Assembly (NCBI GenBank): GCA_963777695.1
Contig: CAVZRC010000003.1
Span: forward strand, 2,046,001-2,110,000
DNA: 64,000 nt
Direction of reading: 5' to 3'
DNA from: CAVZRC01 sp963777695
Lineage (GTDB): Bacteria; Planctomycetota; Planctomycetia; Isosphaerales; Isosphaeraceae
Below are positions 1 to 10,009 of the stretch, in pieces; position 1 is the first letter of the stretch, and every line of letters begins with the position of its first letter. The position numbers were made by a program, and so were the translations under genes. The notes under the pieces are model-generated. The model had not been told where the DNA came from. It saw only the letters and a program-made list of their open reading frames with translations, and made no database searches.

Positions 1-301
1 CCCCGGAGGGCATGGGGCGAAGTCCGAACGCGAAACCGCGGCGCCCGACGGCGTCGAGCACCAGCGCGAAGTAGGCCCAGCCGAAGAGCGCGAAGCCGAA
101 CCACCACTCGCCACGATCCCCCCGGCGATAGCGGGCCAGGTAGGTGGCCATGGCGAGCGTGGCGACCGTCAGGTAACGGCTGACGTCCACCCAGCCGTCC
201 GAACCGATGCGCAGGGCGGCCAGCTCGATCGCGACCACGGCGATGACCGCCATCAGCGCCGCGATCGGGATCCGGACCCGCTTCTGTGGCTCGCCTCGCA
301 T
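1..301 (-). CDS. Hypothetical membrane protein (3' part cut by window edge)
   Basis: An open frame runs from an ATG at 301 to the window edge, about 100 codons, with no stop. The visible part has three hydrophobic stretches: roughly residues 10-32 (Ile/Ala/Val-rich), a second around residues 44-56, and a third with WFGFALFGWAYFALVL. A charged loop with RYRRGDRGEW separates the last two. This pattern indicates an integral membrane protein with at least three helices. It starts 17 nt after the stop of the isomerase gene on the same strand, so the two are probably co-transcribed. I do not recognise a family and the C-terminus is outside the window. Confidence 0.7.
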   Translation of the reverse strand, partial: MRGEPQKRVRIPIAALMAVIAVVAIELAALRIGSDGWVDVSRYLTVATLAMATYLARYRRGDRGEWWFGFALFGWAYFALVLDAVGRRGFAFGLRPMPSG

Positions 302-318
302 GGAGATCGTCGTACCCC

Positions 319-1248
319 CTAAACGTCGCAGAGGGCGACCGCTTGCCGGAGCCCTTCGACCGGGTCGCGGGTGGGGATGAACTCCTGGCCGACGTGGCCC
401 TGGTAGCCGATCTCCAGGAGCGCCTCCATGATCGGCGGATAGTTGATCTCTTGCTTGTTGTCGAGCTCGCCGCGGCCGGGGTTGCCCGCCGTGTGGACGT
501 GCCCGATGTAGTCGCGGTGCTGGCGGATCCGGCTGATGACGTCGCCGTCCATGATCTGGACGTGATAGATGTCGAAGAGGAGCTTCAAGCTGGGCGAGCC
601 GACCCGCTTGATGATGTCAACGCAGTAATCGGTGTGATCGCCCTGGTAGCCGGGATGACCCTTCATGGGGTGGCTGCTCACCCGCGAGTTGAGCATCTCC
701 AGGCAGAGCGTGACGCCCTTCTTCTCGGCGTGGCCGACGACCTGCTTGAAGCCCTCGACGCAGTTGTCGGCGCCGACGTCGTCGGGGATGCCCTCGCGCA
801 TCCCGGTGAAGCAGATCACGTTCTTGTATCCGTGATCGGCGCAGGCGTCGATCGAGTCGCGGGTCGCCTTGAGGACGCGATCGCGGTACTTCGGGTTATT
901 GAAGCCCTTGACGAACGGGGGATCCGTGCCCATGTCGATCGTCCCGATGGCGCACGACAGTCCCTCCTGCTTCAAGAGGGGGAAGAACTTGGGCGCCATC
1001 AGCTCGATGCTGACGCAGCCGAGCTGCTTGGCGACCTGGATCGCCCGGGGGAAGTCCCAGTGCGGTTCGAAGCACCAGTAGACGATGGATTGCTTGATCC
1101 GGCCGTTCTTGACCGCGCGATCGGCGGAAGGTTGCTCCATCGCCGGGGCCTCGATCCCCATGGCGGCGACCGCCGCGCCCGCGACCGCCGTCTGCTTGAG
1201 CATGCCGCGCCGGCTGCTCAGCTCCGACCCTTCATTCTTCTCGCTCAT
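319..1248 (-). CDS. Tat-exported hydroxypyruvate-isomerase-like TIM-barrel protein
   Basis: The protein has 309 residues. The start is the ATG at 1248, preceded by GGAAGGAA as ribosome binding site; the frame is open further upstream but that part looks non-coding. The N-terminus carries a twin-arginine signal (SSRRGMLK, then an Ala/Gly-rich hydrophobic core), so the enzyme is probably exported. The mature part is a xylose-isomerase-like TIM barrel of the hydroxypyruvate isomerase group: conserved acidic and histidine metal-ligand segments are visible at TLCLEMLNSR, LLFDIYHVQIMDGD, HVHTAGNPGRGEL and VGQEFIPT. The family interconverts ketose and aldose sugar acids or sugars using a divalent metal; planctomycetes carry many such paralogues, and the substrate cannot be read from sequence. 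It lies 17 nt upstream of the membrane protein gene. Confidence 0.88.
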   Translation of the reverse strand: MSEKNEGSELSSRRGMLKQTAVAGAAVAAMGIEAPAMEQPSADRAVKNGRIKQSIVYWCFEPHWDFPRAIQVAKQLGCVSIELMAPKFFPLLKQEGLSCAIGTIDMGTDPPFVKGFNNPKYRDRVLKATRDSIDACADHGYKNVICFTGMREGIPDDVGADNCVEGFKQVVGHAEKKGVTLCLEMLNSRVSSHPMKGHPGYQGDHTDYCVDIIKRVGSPSLKLLFDIYHVQIMDGDVISRIRQHRDYIGHVHTAGNPGRGELDNKQEINYPPIMEALLEIGYQGHVGQEFIPTRDPVEGLRQAVALCDV

Positions 1249-1438
1249 CGCAAGTTCCTTCCGGTTCCGAGGAAGACCTGACCACGACCTTCCGAACACG
1301 ATACGACAGCGGACCCGCTTTTTCGAGACGCATCCGCCGGCGCGAGCCGGCTTCGTCCCGGCGGTGTCACTCTTTTCCGGTGCGGTACAATGATCGATGT
1401 TGCGCGTGGCCCGAGATACACAAGAGGGATTGCCGGAC

Positions 1439-3037
1439 ATGGAGACGCCGAGTCGGGATGTTGCGTTGGATGGAAATCCTGGGGAGGATAGGCGAAGCGA
1501 ATCGGCCGTCGCCGATCGACGGATGGTGACGGCCGCCTTGCTGGTGGCCATGACCGTCACGGCGATGGAACAGCTCGTGGTCTCGCCGGCCATGACGACC
1601 ATCATCGCCACGCTCCGGGGATTCGACATCTATCCCTGGGTGGTCTCGGCCTACCTGCTGGCGGCGACCGTCAGCACGCCGATTTACGGGAAGCTGGCGG
1701 ATCTCTATGGCCGCAAACGGGTCCTGCTCTTCGGCCTCGCGCTCTTCAGCCTGGGCTCGATCCTCTCGGGGACGGCGATGTCGATGGGCCAGTTGATCGC
1801 GATGCGGACGCTCCAGGGCCTGGGTGCCGGCGCGGTCGGGCCGATCGTGTTGACCCTGCTGGGGGACCTGTTCACGCTGAAGGAGCGGGCGAAGGTCCAG
1901 GGGCTCTTCAGCGCCGTCTGGGGCCTGTCGAGCGTGGCCGGTCCGATCATCGGGGGCTACCTGACCGACTCGCCGAGCTTCGGCTGGCGATGGGTCTTCC
2001 TGGTCAGCGTGCCGTTCGCGGCCGTGGCGATCGCCATGCTCGCCTGGTATGTGAAGGAACCCGCGATCAATCGGAAAGTGGCGCCGATCGACTGGGCCGG
2101 CGCCGGGTTGCTGGCGGGGGGCCTGGCCAGCCTTCTGCTCGTGGTCCTGGATGGATCGAGGCATGGGCTCATCGTCACGAATGCCATCGGGGCGACGTCC
2201 GTCGTGCTCTTCATCCTGTTCGTGATGCGGGAGCGGCGAGCCGAGGACCCGATCTTGCCGATCGACCTGCTGACGCGGCCGACGATCGCGGCCTCGCTGA
2301 TTGGGAGCGGGCTCATCGGCGCCATCCTCTTCGGGATCGAGACGTATGTGCCGCTGTATGTCCAGGGGGTCCAGGGGGGCGACGCGCGACTGGCCGGCCG
2401 GATGCTGATGCCGGTGTTCCTGGCGTGGGCGATCAGCGTCGCGATCGCGGCGCGGGCGGTGGTACATCGCGGGTTCCGGTTCGGGGCGATGATCGGCTCG
2501 ACGCTGATCACGATGGGCGCGCTCGGGCTGGTCCTCGGCGCCTCGTATCCAGCATGGTACCGATACGGCTTCTACCCGGGACTCGTGCTGGTCGGGCTGG
2601 GGATGGGGCCGACCTCGTTGAGCCTGATCCTGGCCGTGCAGCACTCGGTGACCTGGGGCCAACGCGGGGTCGCGACCGGGGCCGTGATCCTGCTCCGCAC
2701 CATCGGCGGCGCGCTGGGCGTCGGCCTGCTGGGCGCCACGCTCGGCTGGGAGTTGGCCTATCGGCTGGCGAGCGTCGGAGGCAGCGGGATCGACGTCACG
2801 TCCGCCTTGCGGCCCGAGACCCACGCGAGGCTGACGCCCGATCAGCTCGCGATCGTGCAGGCCCAGTTGGGAAACACGCTCCGCGACGTCTATCTCCAGA
2901 TGGCAGCCCTGGGGATCGCGACGATGGTCTGCGCCCTCTGGCTACCCAACAAGCATGGGACTCTCGCCCCTCCGGAGACCAAGGATCGCGACGACGAGGA
3001 AGACGAATCGCTGGCGGTGGCGGCGTCGGAAATGTGA
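1439..3037 (+). CDS. MFS drug-exporter-type transporter (DHA2/EmrB-QacA-like)
   Basis: The protein has 532 residues from the ATG at 1439; an upstream ATG at 1397 is possible but has no ribosome binding site, whereas GAGGG lies ahead of 1439. Hydrophobic segments run along the whole chain, consistent with the 14-helix DHA2 group of the major facilitator superfamily, which exports drugs or metabolites with proton antiport. The signature between helices 2 and 3 is clear: GKLADLYGRKRVLLFGL, a canonical motif A. A long extracytoplasmic region occurs near the C-terminus before the last helix, and the tail is acidic (DRDDEEDE). It is transcribed divergently from the isomerase gene with a 190-nt gap. 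Substrate unknown. Confidence 0.9.
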   Translation: METPSRDVALDGNPGEDRRSESAVADRRMVTAALLVAMTVTAMEQLVVSPAMTTIIATLRGFDIYPWVVSAYLLAATVSTPIYGKLADLYGRKRVLLFGLALFSLGSILSGTAMSMGQLIAMRTLQGLGAGAVGPIVLTLLGDLFTLKERAKVQGLFSAVWGLSSVAGPIIGGYLTDSPSFGWRWVFLVSVPFAAVAIAMLAWYVKEPAINRKVAPIDWAGAGLLAGGLASLLLVVLDGSRHGLIVTNAIGATSVVLFILFVMRERRAEDPILPIDLLTRPTIAASLIGSGLIGAILFGIETYVPLYVQGVQGGDARLAGRMLMPVFLAWAISVAIAARAVVHRGFRFGAMIGSTLITMGALGLVLGASYPAWYRYGFYPGLVLVGLGMGPTSLSLILAVQHSVTWGQRGVATGAVILLRTIGGALGVGLLGATLGWELAYRLASVGGSGIDVTSALRPETHARLTPDQLAIVQAQLGNTLRDVYLQMAALGIATMVCALWLPNKHGTLAPPETKDRDDEEDESLAVAASEM

Positions 3038-3109
3038 CTGCTTCATGGAGCCTCGTTTCTGGTAGGATGAAGTTGAGTCGGGAAATCATTTCCTTGTCGG
3101 AGATCTCCG

Positions 3110-3904
3110 ATGCCGGTCCATGATTGGACGCGAGTGGATGCAGGGATCTTCCACGATTTTCACCTTGCGTGGATCGCGGAGCTTCGACGAACCTTGAATC
3201 GGGGGCTTCTTCCCCGAGGATATTACGCGTTGGCCGAGCAGGTCACGGGCAATCTGGGGCCGGACGTACTGACGCTGAACCGGCCGGACTTCGGCCCGTA
3301 CTCGTCCGAATCCTCTCTGTCCGAAGGCGGGATCGCGGTGGCCGATGCGCCGCCGAAGGTCCGGTTCCACGCCAAGGCCGAAGTGGACCTCTACGCGAGG
3401 AAGGCCAAAGCGGTCGTGATTCGCCATCGAAGCGGCCACAAGGTCATCGCGATGATCGAGATCGTCTCGCCGGGTAACAAGAGCAGCCAGACCGAGCTGA
3501 AGACGTTCGTCGAGAACGCCGTTCAAGCTCTCTCGACCGGCATCAATCTGCTGATCGTCAACCTGTTCCCTCCCACGAAGCGCGACCCGGTGGGCATCCA
3601 TCGCCTGATCTGGGGCGAGGATCATGAGGGGGACTACGCCTTGACCGACGACAAGCCCCTGAGCTGCGTCTCTTACGTCGGCATGTCTTGCCTCGAGGTG
3701 TACCTCGATCCGATCGCGGTCGGCGATGCGTTACCGGATATGCCCTTATTCCTCACCGCGGAAACGTATGTCCCTCTGCCCCTCGAAGCCACCTACCAAT
3801 CGGCCTGGGAGGCCGTGCCGGACTTCCTACAGGAGGTGCTCGCCGCCCCTGCACGCCCGAAGGCGGGTCGCGGAAAACTCGGACGCCGTAAGCTCGAGAA
3901 ATGA
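3110..3904 (+). CDS. DUF4058 family protein
   Basis: A 264-residue protein that begins with the highly characteristic MPVHDWTRVDAGIFHDFH of the DUF4058 family, common in planctomycetes and cyanobacteria as many paralogues per genome. The central segment VIAMIEIVSPGNKSS is also family-typical (the IEI-SP-NK core), which suggests a restriction-endonuclease-like fold by established family comparison, but no activity is proven. The length fits complete members. The C-terminus is basic (KAGRGKLGRRKLEK). It starts 72 nt after the MFS gene on the same strand and may be cotranscribed or stand alone. Confidence 0.9.
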   Translation: MPVHDWTRVDAGIFHDFHLAWIAELRRTLNRGLLPRGYYALAEQVTGNLGPDVLTLNRPDFGPYSSESSLSEGGIAVADAPPKVRFHAKAEVDLYARKAKAVVIRHRSGHKVIAMIEIVSPGNKSSQTELKTFVENAVQALSTGINLLIVNLFPPTKRDPVGIHRLIWGEDHEGDYALTDDKPLSCVSYVGMSCLEVYLDPIAVGDALPDMPLFLTAETYVPLPLEATYQSAWEAVPDFLQEVLAAPARPKAGRGKLGRRKLEK

Positions 3905-3965
3905 CGTATCCTTGCCGATGCAGGTGGATGATCCTCGCAGGATCCCCCGACCCGATCGATGCGAT

Positions 3966-4016
3966 CGGTGGCTACCGTTTCGCGAGGAGTTCATCTCCTC
4001 CGGTGGCTACCGTTTC
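3966..4016. repeat. Short direct repeat with internal hairpin
   Basis: A 16-base unit, CGGTGGCTACCGTTTC, occurs at 3966-3981 and again at 4001-4016. Between them GAGGAG and CTCCTC can pair around a 5-base loop (3984-4000). The site sits between two convergent genes (ends at 3904 and 4134), where a terminator would be expected, but there is no T-tract and the stem is short. Confidence 0.4.
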
Positions 4017-4133
4017 ACTTCGCATTGATAATCTCGCCGGTATCCGAGATCCTCAGCGCCAGTCTCTTCTGCCATTCGAGCAGGAGTTGCTCGGGGGCAC
4101 CCTGGATCGGGCTGGCGTCGAATTCATCGAATC

Positions 4134-7100
4134 TCACAGTGATCGGCGATGTCGTGTCGCGATTGGGATGGACGAGGACCTGGAGGTGCTCGCCGGTCTG
4201 ATCGAGGAAACGAAACGCGGATCTTGACCAGGAAGGAAAATCGCCTGGTAGGAGGCGGCTGGCGTAAGGCACGAGGTTCGTCCCATCGAGTCGCGCAGGT
4301 GTGCCCAATTGGGGGTGGCTACCAGGAGGTAAGTCGGATCGTCACGAGGGCCGATGGATGCGGCTACGGATAAGCCCCCGAAACTCTTCGATAGGGGAGG
4401 CTCGGAGACTGGCCGTGTCAGATCCCAGACGGCGACTTTCCCGGAATTCATGGTCAACCGATCGTCACCGACCAATCGCCGCCCGTCGGCGCTGAAACCT
4501 ATGGCGTCGATGGAAAATTCGGGTGATCGTAGTGCGAGCGGATCGGCACCCGCGTGATCGAGGTCCCAAATTCTTACGAGGTTTCCCGTGCTACCGGCCA
4601 GTCGTCGGCCGTCCGGGCTGAAGGCCATCGCCGTAAAGCCTCCGGGCGACCGAAGGACATTCCCCTTGGCTTCCGGTCGATCGAGGTCCCAGATCTGAAT
4701 CAGGCCGTCACTGCCGCCGGCCAATCGTCTGCCGTCGGGGCTGAAGGCCACGGCGGTGTAGTGTTGACCGGGGGACCTCAGCTCGATCGGCTTGTCGTCC
4801 GGGCGACTCAGGTCCCATACCCGCACCGTGTCCTTTTCGGCGCCGGCCAGACGGAGACCGTCCGGACTGAATACACAGGTCCTGAAATCGTCCAAGTTCG
4901 CCTGCAAGACGAGCGGTCTCGAACCCGGACGATCCAGGTCCCAGACCCGCAAGGCACGGACTTTACGGTCGCGGCCCATGTCATTGATTAGGGCCCCGGC
5001 GGCACGACTTCCGTCGGGGCTCAGTACGAGGGGCATGAGGTCTGACAGCATCGTGCTGGCCCCTGGCACTGCACCCGGAGAATCCAGGTCCCAGACCCGC
5101 ACGACGATTCCACTAACTCGATCGATACCGGCGGTGATGAGGCGACGCCGGTCGGGGTCGAAGGCCGTACCACGATTCAGCTCGGGCATTCGGAGTTCGA
5201 GGGATCCGACGCTTGGCCGATCCAAGTTCCACACTCGGACAGCACTGCCTTCGACGTCGAGAGGATTGCCTCCGTGGGCCAGTCTCCGCCCGTCCAGATC
5301 GAAGGTTAGGTCGATTGCCCAAATCGGGGAGAGTAGCGTCAGCGGGGCGTCACCCGGGCGATCCAGAATCCAGACATAGACACAAAATTGGTGAACTTTG
5401 GCGAGCCGATGACCATCGGGGCTGAAATCCAAGCCGAGACTCTTCACGACCAAACCCTGTTGCCCTGCCTTGAGGGTAATCGGCTTCGCTGTCAACCGAT
5501 CCAGCTCCCACACCCGCACGAGGCCATCGGATTTCGTTCCCGCCTCACCGACGACAGCGAGGCGTCGGCCATCGGAGCCGATGGCCAGCGCCTCGACGGA
5601 ATCGTCAGGTATCCCGACGTACAGCGGCCCGGCATTCGGACGTTCGAGGTCCCACACCCGCACGTGTTTTCCGCCCCCGGCGGCGAGCCAACGCCCGTCT
5701 CTGCTGAGGTCCAGGGCCGTCACGGCGGGATCGCCCGATCGCAGGGCGAGCAGTTTGCCGCTCGAACGAGCGACGTCCCACACGCTGATGCTCGATTCGC
5801 TGGCGGCGGCGAGACGTCCGCCGTCGCCGCTGAAAGCCAGAGTCGCGACCGGGTCCCCGGCGGTCGGCAGGACGAATGGCTTGTCTTCCGGATGATGGAG
5901 GTCCCACAGGTAGATACCAACTCCATAGACGATAGCCAGTCGTCGGCCATCTGGGCTGAGGGTCATGATTCTGCCGAGGGGATTCACCTCGGACGTGAAG
6001 GGCGCCCCTCTCGGCCGGATCGTTTTCTCCAGACGCGCATAGTCGGCACCAATCAGGTGGCTGGCGGCCCGTCGCGGCTTCTCGCTCTCCGGCAGCGCCG
6101 TGAGGGCCTTGAGCCACCACAGCAGAGCGTCTTCACGATGCTCGCCGTAGGCCGAGCGAATCGCACGCTGCTCGAAGAAATGCGAACGCTTCGTCGCCCC
6201 CATGGCGGCGTATTCCGGGAGTGTTTTCAGCTCGACTAACTTCTCCTGGGCATCGTTCACCAGACGATAGGCGTCGGAGCCCCGATTCGGCAACGTATCC
6301 AGGTCGAGGGCCCTGTCCATGCGCCGCAGGTTGAACTGACCCCACAGTTTGTCCGCCCAACCTTGCCTGAGGGGGATACCGCGGAGATCCTTGTAGGCCG
6401 ATTCGGCGACGGGGTAATCCTCTAAAGCCTTATTTAGCGTGTTGATGAATGGCTGGGGGTAGATGAACTCGTACCAGAACACTAGACTCATGAGGAGCAG
6501 CGAGACCGCCGCGACCGCCGTACGCGTCGCCCAGAGTCGGACCGAATCCACGGGGATCGCAGCCTTGATCCAGTCGAGGTTGAAGACGCGCTCGTAGATC
6601 CGATTCCTGACGATCAGGAGCCCATCCTGGTCGGGCTTGACCACTCCCGATAGCTTCAGATCGAGGTGATCGGGAGACGCGGGTCGTCCGCAACCCGGTC
6701 GCTCCGCCGGATGCGCCGGTACAGTCGCAGGAGGCGTCGCGCTCGTTCCGGCCTGGCGGTCAGGAAGTTGCGGACGAACTGGAGGTTCTTCTCCTCCTTG
6801 TCCGCTCCCGAGGCCAGGAATTCGCGCTCCACCACGCGATCGACCCGTTCGCCAGTCGGCCCTCCCGGTGGCTCGGAAACGACGAGGTCGCAGAGGCTCT
6901 GGGTCAGATAGGGGTGGCCGCCGGTCCAATCCAGGATCCGGGAGAAGGTCGCGGCGCCGTCACTCCCGTCATGCGAGAGCACCTCGGCAAATGGCCGGGC
7001 TTCCTCAGAGGTGAAGTCGGTCAGTTCGATCTTGCGCCCGATGTTGAACGGCGTGCGGCTGGTGTCGGCGATCAGCTCGGACGGCGTCGCCACGCCGACG

Positions 7101-7642
7101 AGCACGAAGGTGAGATCGTTGTATCGGGGATCGCGCGCTCGGTGATTGTAACAGGCCCGGATCGCAGCGAAGAAGTCGTCGGCGAAGGGCAGCCCCAACG
7201 TGCTGTCGATCTCGTCGATGAAGATCACGAATCGCCCGATGGTTCCGCCCAGGATGACCTCGCGGATGAACTCGGTCCATCGATGGACGGCCGACAGGTT
7301 CGACCGGTCGGCCCACCAGCCTTTGAGGTTGATCTTCAGCTCCAACTCGCGGGCGACGATCCTGGCGATGCCCTGGTACCACTGCTCCTCGGCCGCATCC
7401 CCGCGCGGCTTGCCGATGTCGGTCAGGTCCACGACGGCGACGTTCACATCCTCGTCGCGGAACCGATGCGCCGTGCGTGCGACCAGGCTCGATTTCCCCA
7501 TCTGGCGCGTCGTGAGTATGGAGCAGAATTCGCCCTCGCGCACGCTCCGGTAGAGTTCGTCGTCCGCCCCGCGCACGACGTAGCTGGCCGCGTCCGGCGG
7601 GACCGTGCCACCGGTGATGAAGAACGAACCCGCATCGGCCAT
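4134..7642 (-). CDS. AAA-like NTPase with membrane helix and C-terminal WD40 propeller (frame break near 6681)
   Basis: Joining two frames gives about 1,169 residues. Residues 1-330 are an AAA-like (AAA_35-type) STAND-related NTPase: Walker A TTRQMGKSS at 44-52, Walker B FVIFIDEID at 138-146, and a GGHPYLTQ segment typical of these modules. A winged-helix-like linker follows (SGVVKPDQDGLLIVRNRIYE), then one membrane helix (AAVSLLLMSLVFWYEFIYP) and a WD40 propeller with more than ten units of the form FSPDGRRLAGG...IRIWDLDRP. The last part resembles the GR.LT..Y..PG tail of such proteins. The frames change at the CCC run at 6681-6683; adding one base restores continuity and makes the length a multiple of three. 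It starts 6 nt after the TIR gene and is surely cotranscribed with it. Likely a membrane-anchored sensor or signalling NTPase; function inferred. Confidence 0.8.
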
Positions 7643-7648
7643 GTGCGA

Positions 7649-9692
7649 TCAAAGTCTCTTGAGGAAGAAGTCACGGTAGAGCGTACATCGCATGTCAACG
7701 GCGTCGGGGCTCTTTCTGCGGATCAGGCCCGCCGCCCAGAGCTTCTGGAAGATCTGGTCATCGGAGCAGACACCCTGCCTCAGGATTGACCGGACCGCCG
7801 CGATCAGCGAGGGATCCCGACGGATTGCCGAAAGATAATCGTCCAGATGGTTGGCGAATGGACTTCCCGGCTCGCAGGCGATCTTCTCGAGATCGTCGAG
7901 GGACCAGTCTTCCGCGGCGAGGGCGTAGAGGGCGACCCGGACCAGGTGGGGGTGCCCGCCGACCAGTTCCATGAGCCGTCTGACTCCCGTCGAGCCGACA
8001 AGCGGACGGCCATGCTTCTCGTTCAGGTCGGCGACCTGTTGTTCATCGAACTCCTTCAGGATCAGGCGCAGGCCAACATTGAAGGGGGACTGGGAGAGAT
8101 CCTTGATCCACAGTGCCGGGTTGGTCGCGCTGCGCGAGCGCCAGTTGCAGTCTCTTCCAGGGGCTGGCCGACTTTGAACGCTGTCGGCGCTCGTGCCAGG
8201 AGCGGATCATCGTGAACAGCTCTTCGCGGCTATCCGGGTAATCGAACGCGACGTCGACCTCGTCGAAGATGAGCAAGAGTCTCGTCGGCTGAGACCCCAG
8301 GATCGCGTCCTCCAGGAATTCGGTCAGGGCTAGCCAGGGTTGGTCCCGATTCCCTTCGATCAAGGAGACCCCCTCGCGTTCGGAGTCCTTCCCGAGGCCG
8401 AGGTCGCGGACGATCATCCGGGCCAGCGTCTGGCAGAGCCGATAGGTACTCGTCAGGCTTTCCTTGCCGACCTCCATGAAATTGAGGTAGCAAGATCGGT
8501 TCCCCTGCTCGGCCGCCGAGCACGAGAGCCGCGCCAGGAGTGAACTCTTGCCCGATTGCCTGCTCCCCCTGACGATCAGGGTCGAGTTGTTCGATTCGAG
8601 CTGCGCGGCGGCGCGGCCGTCGGAATCGCGCGGTTCGTAAAAGGGGGAGTCGAGGGCGACGGTCCCCGTCTCGAGGATCGGGATCACGCCGGTCCCCGGG
8701 ATCGGGTCGGCACCGAGTTTCGGGAGGACGTTGCCGACCGGCGTCCTGGACGACAAGCCCAGCAGGAGTTCGGATCCATCGAGGATCAAATGATCGGGCG
8801 GGAGCAGCGGCGGTTGCCCCTGCTGGATCCTCTCGACCACGCTCCGAATGCCTTGCGTGATGGAGAGCAATGCCTCATCGCGGTCGCGCCAGGTCGTGAC
8901 GGGCCTTCCGCCCTCGGGGAGGGCGTTCAAGGCCCCGAACGGGGTCTTCTGCCAGTCGCTCGGTCGCAGGATCACCGGGATGACAGAGGCTTCTCCATCC
9001 CGATGCTTCTGCAAAGCCCGCGTCATCTCGATCTCATAGCAATACGCCGACGCGATGAAATCCATGCTGACCAGCAGCAAGATGAGCCGGGCGGATTCCA
9101 GGTGGTCGTCGATCTCCCGCGACCACTCCATCCCCGGCTCGATCATGCGGTCGTGCCAGCCTGCAATCAGCCGCTCTCGTTTCAATGTTGTGAGGTGAAT
9201 CTCCAGCAAGTCGCGTAGTTTCTTATCCTTCCGGGAGTAGGAATAGAAGACCGAAATGGGGCGGTCGGTCCCGGCGCGAGGTGGGGGATCGAGCGAATTC
9301 CTCGCGCCTATGCGCGGAATAGTCGATGGATGGTGGGGCGTAGCCGGCCTGAATGGAATTACAGTCGGCCGATTACCTGAAGTGATTGTTGTGCCTGTGT
9401 TGACATGAGCCCGATCCTTGTCGAGCCAGGATCGCTCGAGGTTGCCAATTTGAGGTGTCTTCTTCGGGCGTTCTTGTCTGAGTCGATCGAAGAATGCTTT
9501 ATCGATCAGGCCGCGTTTATCCAATGCCTGGACGACATCGAAGAAGTATCGAATCCCCGCGACACCCGGATTCACCGACTGGGCAACTTCCGCAAATCCT
9601 TTCAGTTCGAGGAACATCTCGAAGTCAGGGACGCTGAACGCGTTCTGGAAGAAGTCACGTAGGCTCTCGTGTCTTTCGCCCTCGGTCGCCAT
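7649..9692 (-). CDS. Effector-associated domain-TIR-AAA-like NTPase fusion (frame break near 8130)
   Basis: The restored protein has about 680 residues from the ATG at 9692, which follows an AGAGGAG ribosome binding site. Residues 8-76 form an acidic helical module resembling effector-associated domains (DFFQNAFSVPDFEMFLEL). Residues 146-290 are a TIR domain: ISVFYSYSRKDKKL, then CYEIEMTRALQKH with a glutamate (222) where NAD-cleaving TIRs have their catalytic one, then VIPVILRPSDW. Residues 370-600 are an AAA-like NTPase with Walker A GSRQSGKSS (376-384) and Walker B LLLIFDEVD (472-480), and later GGHPHLVR. The frame changes around 8126-8135; removing one base from the GCGC run joins LQLALA to ATNPALWIKDLSQ. 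The gene is first in a two-gene operon with the WD40 NTPase. Probable NTP-switched NAD-depleting or NAD-signalling effector; inference. Confidence 0.82.
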
Positions 9693-10009
9693 CCGCCAAC
9701 TCGCTCCTCTGGCCGGGGTTGATGATCGGATGGGTCTAATCCGATGGACATGTCGGCCATCTTGCCCGGTTCGGTTCGCAATTCTAAGGACCAAGAGACC
9801 AGAAAGGATCGAAGGAATCAATGAGTTGAACGTCCGTCGCGCGGCGGAGTCGATCGAATCTCTCGGACACGGCAGGATCCCGGCCCCGCATCGGCGTGGC
9901 GACCTCTCGAATCATCAGTTTTTCCCTGCGGCACCCGAACCAATTCCTGGATACAATGGGCCGGGCGACGGATTATCGAGCTCTATCAGCGATGGAGGGC
10001 ACGAGGACA
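9693..10009. other. Intergenic region between divergent genes
   Basis: This 317-nt stretch separates the TIR cassette (leftward) from the DUF1549 gene (rightward), so it must hold both promoters. I see no convincing coding frame, no tRNA and no clear sigma-70 hexamer pair. The only assignable sites are the AGAGGAG ribosome binding site of the TIR gene close to 9705 and CGAGGACA just ahead of the ATG at 10010. Confidence 0.5.

Noticed and set aside
286..1281. Long rightward open frame opposite the TIM-barrel isomerase
   Set aside because: It is the antisense of a gene with clear motifs; high GC keeps antisense frames open, and its composition (Asp/Leu/Val/Arg-rich, no motif) is typical of a shadow.
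1397..1441. Upstream ATG start for the MFS gene
   Set aside because: It lacks a ribosome binding site, whereas the ATG at 1439 has one and starts nearer to the first conserved part.
4015..4308. 97-codon leftward frame overlapping the end of the WD40 gene
   Set aside because: It starts only with TTG, lacks a ribosome binding site and overlaps the recognisable tail (IFLPGQDP) of the WD40 protein. A second frame break there is possible but I do not need it to complete the protein.
6675..8140. Programmed ribosomal frameshifting in the two NTPase genes
   Set aside because: No slippery heptamer of the X XXY YYZ type nor a stimulating Shine-Dalgarno or stem structure is evident, and similar breaks occur in unrelated genes of the window.
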